Below are positions 53,799 to 61,511 of a DNA stretch of 64,000 nt, piece after piece. The translations under genes and the position numbers were made by a program. Origin of the DNA: Micromonospora sp. NBC_00389 (lineage in GTDB: Bacteria; Actinomycetota; Actinomycetes; Mycobacteriales; Micromonosporaceae); the NCBI RefSeq assembly GCF_036059255.1, contig NZ_CP107947.1:6386001-6450000 (forward strand), written 5' to 3'. A model generated the notes under the pieces. The model saw nothing but the letters and a program-made list of their open reading frames with translations. It had not been told where the DNA came from and did no database searches. Position 1 is the first letter of the stretch; each line of letters begins with the position of its first letter.

Positions 53799-55151
53799 AT
53801 GACGACAGCGACCAGCCGCCGCTTCGACGGCCGCCTTCTCACCCCGGGCGACCCGGGTTACGACGCGGCCCGCACCGTCTGGAACGCCATGATTGACCGC
53901 CGCCCGCGGATGATCGTGCGGGCCGCGAGCGTCACCGACGTGGTGACTGCGGTGCGCCTGGCCCGCGAACTCGACCTGGAGATCGGGGTGCGCTGCGGCG
54001 GGCACAACGTGGCCGGCCTCGCCGTCCCCGCGAACGGCCTGATGATCGACCTGACCCCGTTGAACGGCGTTCGGGTCGACCCGATCCGGCGGCGCGCCCG
54101 GGTCCAGGGCGGCGCGCTGCTCGGCGCACTCGACCGGGCGTCGCAGCCATACGGCCTCGCCACGACCGCGGGTAACGTCTCGCACACCGGAGTCGGCGGC
54201 CTGACCCTCGGCGGCGGCATGGGCTGGCTCGCCCGCCAACACGGGTTGGCCTGCGACAACGTCGTCTCCTACACGATGGTCACCGCCGACGGGGAGGTTG
54301 TGACCGCGAGCCGAACCGAGAACCCCGACCTCTACTGGGGCCTGCGCGGCGGGGGCGGCAACTTCGGCATCGTCACCGACTTCGATTTCCAACTGCACCA
54401 CACCGGAACGCAGACCTTGGTCGCCGAGTTCGATTTCCGCGCCGAGGACGCCGTGCCGGTGCTCGAAGGCTGGCGGGACCTCAACGCCGTCGCGCCGCGG
54501 CAGGCGACCTTCACCGCCGATGTCCACAGCACGGCCAGCGGCCCTGTCGCCACCGTCGGCTTCGTATGGGTCGGCGAACCTGCACAGGGTCACCGGTTGC
54601 TGCCGGCGATGCGCGCACTCGGGCGCCCGGTCGCCGAGCGGGTCACCACCCCGTCATACCTCGAACTCCAGCAACGCGACGACACCACCGGCGGCCACGC
54701 CTACCGCCGGTACTCCAGCGCGCACTACCTGCGGCAGTTCCCCACCGCCGCGATCGAGGCGTTCCTGCTGCGCGGCGCGTCGGACCTGCAGGCCGGCACC
54801 TACCTGCCCGGCGTCGGCCTGCAGGCGCACGGCGGCGCCATTGCCGACGTCGCCGACGCCGACGCCGCGTTCAGCCACCGCGGCACCACGTTCGAGTTCG
54901 GCGCCGGCTCCCGCTGGACCGAGCCATCCGAAGACGACACCCGGATGGCAGCGGCTCGCACTGCCGGAGCCGCGCTCGACCCGTACGCCGACGGCGTCTA
55001 CGTCAACTCGCTCGCCGCCGACGAGGGGCAACGCGGGGTACGCCGTGCGTACCCGGCCGCCAAGCTCGCCAGGCTCACCGCCCTCAAGACCATCTGGGAC
55101 CCGCACAACGTCTTCCACCTCAACCACAACATCCGGCCCAGCCACGCCTGA
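53799..55151 (+). CDS. FAD-linked oxidase of the berberine-bridge (BBE) type
   Basis: The 450-residue enzyme has an FAD_binding_4 domain: GVRCGGHNVAGLA (His attachment site) and TAGNVSHTGVGGLTLGGGMGW. The Cys of bicovalent members is absent, so a single covalent FAD link is expected. The C-terminal BBE signature is YVNSLAADEGQRGVR...LKTIWDPHNVFHLNHNI. Members oxidise alcohols, sugars or alkaloid-like amines such as 6-hydroxynicotine. It faces the MocR-type regulator across 47 bases and is the likely target of that regulator. Confidence 0.93.
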   Translation: MTTATSRRFDGRLLTPGDPGYDAARTVWNAMIDRRPRMIVRAASVTDVVTAVRLARELDLEIGVRCGGHNVAGLAVPANGLMIDLTPLNGVRVDPIRRRARVQGGALLGALDRASQPYGLATTAGNVSHTGVGGLTLGGGMGWLARQHGLACDNVVSYTMVTADGEVVTASRTENPDLYWGLRGGGGNFGIVTDFDFQLHHTGTQTLVAEFDFRAEDAVPVLEGWRDLNAVAPRQATFTADVHSTASGPVATVGFVWVGEPAQGHRLLPAMRALGRPVAERVTTPSYLELQQRDDTTGGHAYRRYSSAHYLRQFPTAAIEAFLLRGASDLQAGTYLPGVGLQAHGGAIADVADADAAFSHRGTTFEFGAGSRWTEPSEDDTRMAAARTAGAALDPYADGVYVNSLAADEGQRGVRRAYPAAKLARLTALKTIWDPHNVFHLNHNIRPSHA

Positions 55152-55271
55152 GCGAACAAACACCCGAGACTGCCGACTGGATCAGCCACGCCGACCGACC
55201 CGAGTGATGAGTTGTCGCGCCCGCACCCGTCATATCTACGACGGGACACGACGAGACGGAAGGATGACGTG

Positions 55272-56270
55272 ATGAGCGCGGACATGCGGCTGGAGGAGCT
55301 GGGCGTGAGCGGGTTGGGCGAGGTCGACGAGCCGGCGTTCTCGGGTCTGGCGGAGCGGCACCGGCGGGAGTTGCACGTGCACTGCTACCGGATGCTCGGA
55401 TCGTTCGAGGATGCCGAGGACACCGTGCAGGAGACGTTCCTTCGTGCCTGGCGGCGGCGGGAGACCTTCGAGGGGCGGTCGACGTTCCGGGCCTGGCTGT
55501 ACCGGATCGCCACCAACGCCTGCCTGGACCTGCTCGCCAAGTGCCGCCCGGAGCCTGCGACCGGCGGCGAGGTGCTGTGGCTGCAGCCCTACCCGGACCG
55601 GCTGCTCGACGAGCTGCCCGCGGGCGACGCGGACGAGCCGGAGACCGTCGCCGTCGCGCGAGAGACGATCGAGCTGGCGTACCTGGTCGCAGTCCAGCAC
55701 CTCGCGCCGCGCCCGCGGGCCGTGCTGATCCTGCGGGACGTGCTCGGCTGGCCGGCGAAGGACGTCGCGGAGCTCCTCGGGGACTCAGTCAACTCCGTGA
55801 ACAGCGCGCTGCAGCGGGCCCGCGCCGGCATGCGGAAGCACCTGCCCGCCGAGCGGCAGGACTGGACCGGCGGCGAGGAGGACGCCGGGACGCGCGAGCT
55901 GGTGCGCCGCTTCACCGACGCGAGCGTGGCCAAGGACATCGACGGGCTCGCCGCCATGCTGCGGGACGACGTCCGCTACTCGATGCCGCCCACGCCGGGC
56001 CTGCACGTTGGCCGCGACACGGTGGTGAACGACTGGGTCGAGGATGGCTTCGCAGACATGGGGCGCCTGCGGGGCGTTCTGACCGCCGTGAACCGGCAGC
56101 CCGCCGTCGCCTTCTACCTCTGGCGGGAGCAGGAGGGCGCGTACCTGCCGCTGACGATCGACGTCCTGCGCGTCACCGGCGGGGCGATCACCGAGATCGT
56201 CACGTTCCACGACGACCAGTTCCCGCGGCTCGGGCTGCCGGAGCGCCTGCCGGCGGACGGCACGGAGTAG
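55272..56270 (+). CDS. ECF sigma factor with SnoaL-like C-terminal domain (SigG/ECF56-like)
   Basis: The 332-residue factor has sigma region 2 (residues about 20-90, LHVHCYRMLGSFEDAEDTVQETFLRAWR), region 4 (LRDVLGWPAKDVAELLGDSVNSVNSALQRAR) and a fused NTF2/SnoaL domain (about 210-325) ending in EIVTFHDDQFPRLGLP. Such ECFs keep the C-terminal domain instead of an anti-sigma partner. The ATG at 55272 or the in-frame GTG at 55269 follows GGAAGGA. The two small genes that follow within 5 and 12 bases probably share its transcript. Confidence 0.92.
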   Translation: MSADMRLEELGVSGLGEVDEPAFSGLAERHRRELHVHCYRMLGSFEDAEDTVQETFLRAWRRRETFEGRSTFRAWLYRIATNACLDLLAKCRPEPATGGEVLWLQPYPDRLLDELPAGDADEPETVAVARETIELAYLVAVQHLAPRPRAVLILRDVLGWPAKDVAELLGDSVNSVNSALQRARAGMRKHLPAERQDWTGGEEDAGTRELVRRFTDASVAKDIDGLAAMLRDDVRYSMPPTPGLHVGRDTVVNDWVEDGFADMGRLRGVLTAVNRQPAVAFYLWREQEGAYLPLTIDVLRVTGGAITEIVTFHDDQFPRLGLPERLPADGTE

Positions 56271-56275
56271 TCCCG

Positions 56276-56557
56276 GTGTGGACGCTCGTGCTGCGCGGTG
56301 GCGCGCGTGTCGCGGTGGTCGCGGCGGAGTGGTGCGACGCGTTCGGCGTCGTCACCCGTGGGCGGGTGCAGCTGGAGCTGCGCGACGGCGAGCCCGGGCC
56401 GGTCCTCGGACGCGACGCCGGGTTCTGGCTCCGCGGCACCGGCGTCCGCGCCCTGCGGAACCCCGGCCGTCGCACGGCGAGGGTGCGCATCGTCACGCCC
56501 AGGGCCGGGACCGTCACATGCCAGGCAACACACCCCGTACGCCCAGTTACCGAATGA
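56276..56557 (+). CDS. Small cupin-like protein linked to the ECF sigma factor
   Basis: The 93-residue frame begins at a GTG five bases after the sigma-factor stop. It reads as a compact beta protein: WTLVLRGGARVAVVAAEWC, GRVQLELRDGEPGPVLG and TARVRIVTPRAGTV. Short glycine-rich turns between strands suggest a small jelly-roll or cupin-like barrel, but the family is not certain. Its tight position suggests co-expression with the sigma factor and perhaps a modulating role. Confidence 0.6.
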   Translation: MWTLVLRGGARVAVVAAEWCDAFGVVTRGRVQLELRDGEPGPVLGRDAGFWLRGTGVRALRNPGRRTARVRIVTPRAGTVTCQATHPVRPVTE

Positions 56558-56569
56558 TGGAGGAACGAC

Positions 56570-57025
56570 ATGAACAGCATGAATGACAACGGGGTCGTCG
56601 CAGGCCCGGCATCGGGCCAGACCAGCCACACCCACCGACTCCGCGGGCTCGCCGGCACCGGCTTCATTGCCACGCTCGCAGCGATGGTGGCCACCACTCT
56701 CGCCGCTGCGCTTGCCCAGGCCGTTGGCGTCGACTTCGAGATCCCCGATGGTGGCGAGACGATCCCGTTGTCCGGGTTCACCGTGGTGACCGGCTTCTTC
56801 TCGGTCGTGGGCATCGTCATTGCCGTCGCTCTTCTTCGTTGGAGCGCTCGCCCCGCCGAGCGATTCGTGTGGACGGCAGTGTCGCTGACCGCGATCTCGT
56901 TGGTCCCGCCTCTCGTCTCCGGGGCAAACACCGCCACCACCATCGCCCTCCTCGGGCTACACCTCGTCCCTGCGACGGTGATGATCCCCACCCTGGCGCG
57001 GAGCCTCCGCACCCGGACCGACTGA
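56570..57025 (+). CDS. DUF6069 four-helix membrane protein
   Basis: The 151-residue protein has four membrane segments (starting at residues about 30, 64, 98 and 122) with the DUF6069 pattern PLSGFTVVTGFFSVVGIVIA and LTAISLVPPLVSGANTATT. Members are small integral proteins of unknown function often found beside ECF sigma factors. An ATG at 56570 follows GGAGG. It closes the presumed three-gene run begun by the SnoaL-tailed sigma factor. Confidence 0.8.
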   Translation: MNSMNDNGVVAGPASGQTSHTHRLRGLAGTGFIATLAAMVATTLAAALAQAVGVDFEIPDGGETIPLSGFTVVTGFFSVVGIVIAVALLRWSARPAERFVWTAVSLTAISLVPPLVSGANTATTIALLGLHLVPATVMIPTLARSLRTRTD

Positions 57026-57192
57026 CGATCCCGCAACGGGACAACGTGCGGCGCAAGGGCGTGCGCGAGCGCACTAACGTGGCCCCCGGTGCTGCCACCC
57101 TCCATTCCAGGCGCCGGTACCAGCGCTCGGCGGGCGAAACGCCAACGGGCCACCAAGGCGCCCGCACCTAACGGCGGGCCCTGGTGGACCGG

Positions 57193-57747
57193 TTATGGCG
57201 CAAACGCGGAGGGCAGGCCGAGTTCGGCCCGGGCCGCCTCGATGAATCGGCGCTCGGCCTCCCACAGCGCGTCGAACCGGTCGGCCGGCAACGCCTCGAC
57301 GCCGCTATCCGCCCGCACGGCCGCCAGGAGCCGGGCATGGCGCACCAGCTCCGACGAGCCGCTCACCACCTCGGATCGCCCGGCCACCAGCCGGAGCGCG
57401 GTCTTGGTGCTCTCCAGCCGCTCCCGGTAGCGGCTGCCCTCGTCGTCGAAGAACGGCATGAGATCACCCGGATCACGTTGGCGCGGCACCGCGATGATGC
57501 GGGCGGCCGGGTTGAGGACGAAGGCCACGTACTCCCGGACCGCGCCGATGAAATCGGTGTACGCGTTCAGCCGGATGTCACACCACTGTCGGTCCTGGTC
57601 GCGCCGCCACAGCCGGTCCTGGGCCCGGACGGTGAGCCACCCGCCGATCAGGACCGCCAGCATCGTCGTCGTCGCGGTGACACACGCCTGGATCAGACTC
57701 ACCGACACCACCGTTCGTGTTGATCTGCAAGGCACCTGACCGTCCAT
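57193..57747 (-). CDS. Hypothetical protein with one N-terminal membrane segment
   Basis: The 184-residue protein, from the ATG at 57747, has a membrane segment at about residues 16-38 (SLIQACVTATTTMLAVLIGG). A long charged helical region follows (RAQDRLWRRDQDRQWCDIRL, then a second helix near FRERLESTKTALRL). The layout resembles small single-pass proteins with a cytoplasmic coiled coil. GTG codons at 57708-57711 are alternative starts. I know no function; it stands alone between a membrane protein and an IS element. Confidence 0.6.
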   Translation of the reverse strand: MDGQVPCRSTRTVVSVSLIQACVTATTTMLAVLIGGWLTVRAQDRLWRRDQDRQWCDIRLNAYTDFIGAVREYVAFVLNPAARIIAVPRQRDPGDLMPFFDDEGSRYRERLESTKTALRLVAGRSEVVSGSSELVRHARLLAAVRADSGVEALPADRFDALWEAERRFIEAARAELGLPSAFAP

Positions 57748-57949
57748 TGTCGCCCGCTCCGGAAGTCTCGCAACGACCCGGACCCGGCAGGTGCCGGAGG
57801 CGTGGCTCAGGGAGGGGCGGGGCGGACGTGCCCGTACCGGAGATGGGCAGGGTGAGCGAAATACCCACCCTGCCCGCCGGGGGGGAGAAAACGGAACCCG
57901 GCGAACGCCGACGTCGGAGGCAACCACGGGCGAGAGCGGGTCGATGGCT

Positions 57950-58220
57950 TCACTGCTCACTGGTGCAGCATCCCTGTATCCGAGTCGCCCGTTTGATCGC
58001 TGAGTGGGAGGGTTCGGGTGCACCCCTGGTCCCCGCCGTGCCATCGCCATCACTGCTCGACCTTCGAGGTCCAGCTTGAGTTCTGCGAGGCCCGGCGGCC
58101 CAGGACACCCCGACTGGCTACAGGGCTATGCGCCAATGAGCGCCGATCAGTGAGCGACCGGCTGCGGTGTCCCGGGACCACCGGGTGTCTTCCCACTGAT
58201 GCAACAGCGAGGAGACAACT
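57950..58220 (+). ncRNA. 5' non-coding part of the second IS110 element, candidate bridge RNA
   Basis: About 270 bases upstream of the transposase have no protein frame of quality but show local pairing (ggtgtcccgg/ccgggtgtc near 58165-58195; ctcgaccttcgaggtccag near 58053). In IS110-group elements the bridge RNA is transcribed from the end upstream of the transposase. The position fits; the exact ends and guide loops are inference. Confidence 0.35.
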
Positions 58221-59462
58221 GTGAGTATCAACCCCAACCCCACTGCCATGCGCGTCACGGCGGGGGTGGACTGGGCCAAGGACGACCACGCCGTCTGCGT
58301 GCTCGGCGATCAAGGGGAGGTCCTGGACCGGTTCACCGTGCCGCACGACGCGGCCGGGTTGAAGCGGATGGCCGCCCGGCTGCTGCGCGCCGGTGTCGAG
58401 CAGGTCGGCATCGAACGCGGCGACGGACCGGTGGTCCAGACCCTGATGCGGGCCGGACTGACCGTGTACGTGATCCCGCCCGGTCAGGTGAAGAACCTGC
58501 GCAGCCGGTACGGATCGGCCGGGAACAAGGACGACCGATTCGACGCCTACGTCCTGGCCGACGTGGTCCGCACCGACGTCCGCCGGCTGCGACCCATGGT
58601 TGTCGACAGCGAGCAGACCACCGCGCTGCGCGGCAGCGTCCGCGCCCGCCGAGACCTCGTCACCCACCGGGTCGCCGCAGCCAACCAGCTGCGGGCACAC
58701 CTGCAGATCGTGTTCCCCGCCGCCGCAACGCTGTTCGCCGACATCGACTCGCCGATCACTCTGACCTTCCTGGGCCGGTTCACCACCCAGCAGGCCGCGG
58801 ACTGGCTCTCGCCCAAACGCCTCGCCGTCTGGCTGCGCTCCGTCTCATACAGCGGAGGCGTTGACCCGGCCGTGCTGCACGCCCGGCTGCTTGCCGCACC
58901 CCGCGGCGTCACCGGCGAGCCCGCCGGCATCCACGCGGGCACCACCACCGCGCTGGTCGCCGTCCTGCGAACCCTGACAGCCCAGATCCAGATCCTGGCC
59001 GCCAGCATCGGCGAACAACTCGACGCACATCCCGACGCGCCGATCTTCACGTCCCTGCCCCGCTCCGGCAGCGTCCGGGCCGCCCGGCTGCTCGCCGAAA
59101 TCGGCGACGCCCGCGGACGGTTCCCCACCCGCGAATCGCTGACCTGCCTCGCCGGGGTCGCCCCCTCGACCCGACAATCGGGCAAGGTCAAGACCGTCAT
59201 GCTCCGCTGGGGCGCCGACAAACAACTGCGCGACGCCCTCTGCGATTTCGCCGGCGACTCCCGCCGCGCCAACCCCTGGGCCGCCGATCTATACGCAAAA
59301 GCAACCGCCCGCGGCTGCGACCACCCCCACGCCGTCCGCATCCTCGCCCGCGCCTGGGCACACATCATCTGGCGCTGCTGGCAGGACAACGTCCCCTACA
59401 ACCCAGCCACCCACGGCACCCTCCAAACCCTCCTCAACCAAAACCAACCAACAGCCGCCTGA
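58221..59462 (+). CDS. IS110-family transposase (second element)
   Basis: The 413-residue protein has the DEDD start GVDWAKDDHAV (Asp17), QVGIERGDG, NKDDRFDAYVLADVVR and RVAAANQLRAHL. Its C-terminal domain has FTSLPRSGSVRAARLLAEIG and AGVAPSTRQSGK with the candidate catalytic serine. It is longer than the first IS110 element's transposase and only distantly similar to it. No inverted end repeats were found, as is normal for the IS110 subgroup. The GTG at 58221 follows GAGGAGACAA. The frame is complete, so the element may be active. Confidence 0.92.
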   Translation: MSINPNPTAMRVTAGVDWAKDDHAVCVLGDQGEVLDRFTVPHDAAGLKRMAARLLRAGVEQVGIERGDGPVVQTLMRAGLTVYVIPPGQVKNLRSRYGSAGNKDDRFDAYVLADVVRTDVRRLRPMVVDSEQTTALRGSVRARRDLVTHRVAAANQLRAHLQIVFPAAATLFADIDSPITLTFLGRFTTQQAADWLSPKRLAVWLRSVSYSGGVDPAVLHARLLAAPRGVTGEPAGIHAGTTTALVAVLRTLTAQIQILAASIGEQLDAHPDAPIFTSLPRSGSVRAARLLAEIGDARGRFPTRESLTCLAGVAPSTRQSGKVKTVMLRWGADKQLRDALCDFAGDSRRANPWAADLYAKATARGCDHPHAVRILARAWAHIIWRCWQDNVPYNPATHGTLQTLLNQNQPTAA

Positions 59463-59571
59463 CCCAGGGGTTGACACAGGGCAACTCAAGCCTGCCACGA
59501 TCTTGCCAACACTCAATGCAACGGCACCCGATGACGTGCCAAACGTTCACCCGAGCGAATCGCTGCGTCCA

Positions 59572-60579
59572 TCACGGCTCAGTACGCCCGGCCTTGCGGG
59601 GCGTGCCCGAAACGGTCGGCGGTCGGCCGGGATGAGCCTGCTCGAGTCTGGCCTGCTCGGCCCTGAACTGTTCGGCCCGTTCCCGCAGCTCGGGCGGAAC
59701 GAGCTCGAGCAGCTGGTCGGGGCGCAGCGGAAGGTCGAGCAGACTCAGCTGGACTCGTTTGCGCTGCTGGTGGATACCCGGATCGAACCGTACGACGTTG
59801 ACCGCGTCTTCGTTGAGGCGCAACTTCAGCCCGCCGCCGGGCCTGAGCATACCGACAGGCGTCCCGTCGGCCGTTATGCGCAACGACGCATCCTCCGACG
59901 GGTTGTACAGCTCCACGCCGTCTTTGCCGCCTAGCACGACCGACCGACTGATGCCCGTCATGGGTGCAACCGGGGTTAGCGCGATCGACGGTGCAGACGG
60001 TGAGATGACCGGCCCGCCGGCGGCGTAGTTGTAGGCCGTCGAGCCCGTCGGGGTGCATGCGATGACAGCGTCGCCGCAGTAGTAGCCGTGCCGCGAGCCG
60101 TTGACGAGCAAGTCGACTGTCATGCTCACCAGCGGCTCGGACGCCGTTACCACGACGTCGTTGAAGGCGGTAACGCCGTCGTCGTTGGTGATGATTTCCA
60201 AACAACTGTGGGGTTCCAGCGTGTAGTCGCCGACTACGAGGCGGTCCAACGCCGCTTCCAGGCCGGCGGGAGAGACCTCAACGAGGAAGCCGACCTTGCC
60301 GTAGTTGACCCCGAGGACCGGCTTGTCCCGCCCCACGACCAAGCGCATGGCGCCAAGCATCGTCCCATCGCCGCCCAGGCTCACCACCGCGTCCAGGCGG
60401 TCGACGAACGCGGCGGCGGCGACCGCCTCGATATCTGGCCCGACCAGCGGCGCATCTGCCTCCCGCACAAGCAAGGTGCCGCCATACTGATGCACGAAGC
60501 GCTTGATGACATTTACCGAGTCGAGGACCGGCTTGGACGGGTGAACCACCAACCCAAACGTGACCTGCCGCTCCCCCAT
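59572..60579 (-). CDS. nadK: NAD kinase
   Basis: The 335-residue protein contains the GGDGT motif (residues 69-73), GVNYGKVGFLVEV and TPTGSTAYNYAAGGPV, which are the ATP/NAD contacts of NAD kinases. It phosphorylates NAD to NADP. A ~55-residue C-terminal tail, rich in charged and proline residues, extends beyond the usual fold. It may be a second genomic copy, since housekeeping nadK usually lies elsewhere; the window cannot settle this. Confidence 0.9.
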   Translation of the reverse strand: MGERQVTFGLVVHPSKPVLDSVNVIKRFVHQYGGTLLVREADAPLVGPDIEAVAAAAFVDRLDAVVSLGGDGTMLGAMRLVVGRDKPVLGVNYGKVGFLVEVSPAGLEAALDRLVVGDYTLEPHSCLEIITNDDGVTAFNDVVVTASEPLVSMTVDLLVNGSRHGYYCGDAVIACTPTGSTAYNYAAGGPVISPSAPSIALTPVAPMTGISRSVVLGGKDGVELYNPSEDASLRITADGTPVGMLRPGGGLKLRLNEDAVNVVRFDPGIHQQRKRVQLSLLDLPLRPDQLLELVPPELRERAEQFRAEQARLEQAHPGRPPTVSGTPRKAGRTEP

Positions 60580-60712
60580 GCGGCCATCATCCCCGTAGCG
60601 GCGCTTCCGTGTTGCCGAAAGCCGGGCAGGGTGCCATACAGCTTGCCGGTACCGATGACCAGACTTGCTGGCCTTGGCCTCGTCCGCGGGAACGGGCGCC
60701 CGAGCAGGTCAG

Positions 60713-61342
60713 CTATTCGCGGCCGACCCAGGTGGCGACGCACACCTCATTGCCTTCGGCGTCGGCCAGTACCCACCACATCGGCGCGTGCGCATCGGAG
60801 ACCAGGCGGCCGCCGGCGGCAAGGGCGGCGGCGATGCGAGCCTTGGCCTGATCGTGCGGGACAGCGACATCGAGGTGCATGCGGTTGCGTTGTGGGCGCG
60901 CCCCGTTCATTTGCTGCAACCCGAAGCCCGGGCCTCGGCGCGACGGGTCGAACAGGTAGTCGTCGCCGATCTGGCGATAGCCGAGCAGCGCACGCCAGAA
61001 CGGCAGCACTTCCGCGCCGACGAGTGCGTCGAGGGTGACGTTGATGAGCTGAACGGCGGTCGGGTCGGCAGGGATGTCCAGTTTCTTGGCGGCCGCCGAG
61101 ATCCGCCGGGCAAGCGCGATGTCGCGCAGACTCAGGGTCACTGTGACGCCGGCGTTGCGCAGGTCGATGTTGAGATACTGATGCTGTGCCTCGTCTGCGA
61201 GCCGGCCGATCTCATCGACGAGCGCGACGCCCCTGGCCAGCGAGCCGGTCGGGAAATGGGCCGAGACCACGTGGTAGAGGCAACGCCAGTCCTCGACACC
61301 GTCGGCCGCATGGAACTGCCCAGCCGTGATCTGCACAGTCAT
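60713..61342 (-). CDS. Fusion of a pterin-dehydratase-like domain and a VOC domain
   Basis: The 209-residue protein has an N-terminal domain (residues 1-98) resembling pterin-4a-carbinolamine dehydratase (DWRCLYHVVSAHFPTGSL, then LADEAQHQYLNIDLRNAGVTVTL). A C-terminal glyoxalase/VOC domain follows, starting near QLINVTLDALVG and ending WVLADAEGNEVCVAT. The catalytic HHPD block of dehydratases is changed to HQYLN, so that half may be structural. VOC domains bind metals and small substrates. Such fusions occur in actinobacteria with no known role. The ATG at 61342 is the usual start. Confidence 0.78.
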   Translation of the reverse strand: MTVQITAGQFHAADGVEDWRCLYHVVSAHFPTGSLARGVALVDEIGRLADEAQHQYLNIDLRNAGVTVTLSLRDIALARRISAAAKKLDIPADPTAVQLINVTLDALVGAEVLPFWRALLGYRQIGDDYLFDPSRRGPGFGLQQMNGARPQRNRMHLDVAVPHDQAKARIAAALAAGGRLVSDAHAPMWWVLADAEGNEVCVATWVGRE

Positions 61343-61511
61343 GCCGGCGAACCTAACATCGGCGGCGCGTCGGACGCCCACGCGAGCAGCCAACACTGAG
61401 TACCCCCTCCCCCGGCTCACGGTGGTCCGGAACTCACGAACCCAAGAACCGGCCGCCGAGGGACCGATTGGTGCACTCAGCTCTGCCTCATCTGCTCTTC
61501 TGAGCGTCGAT

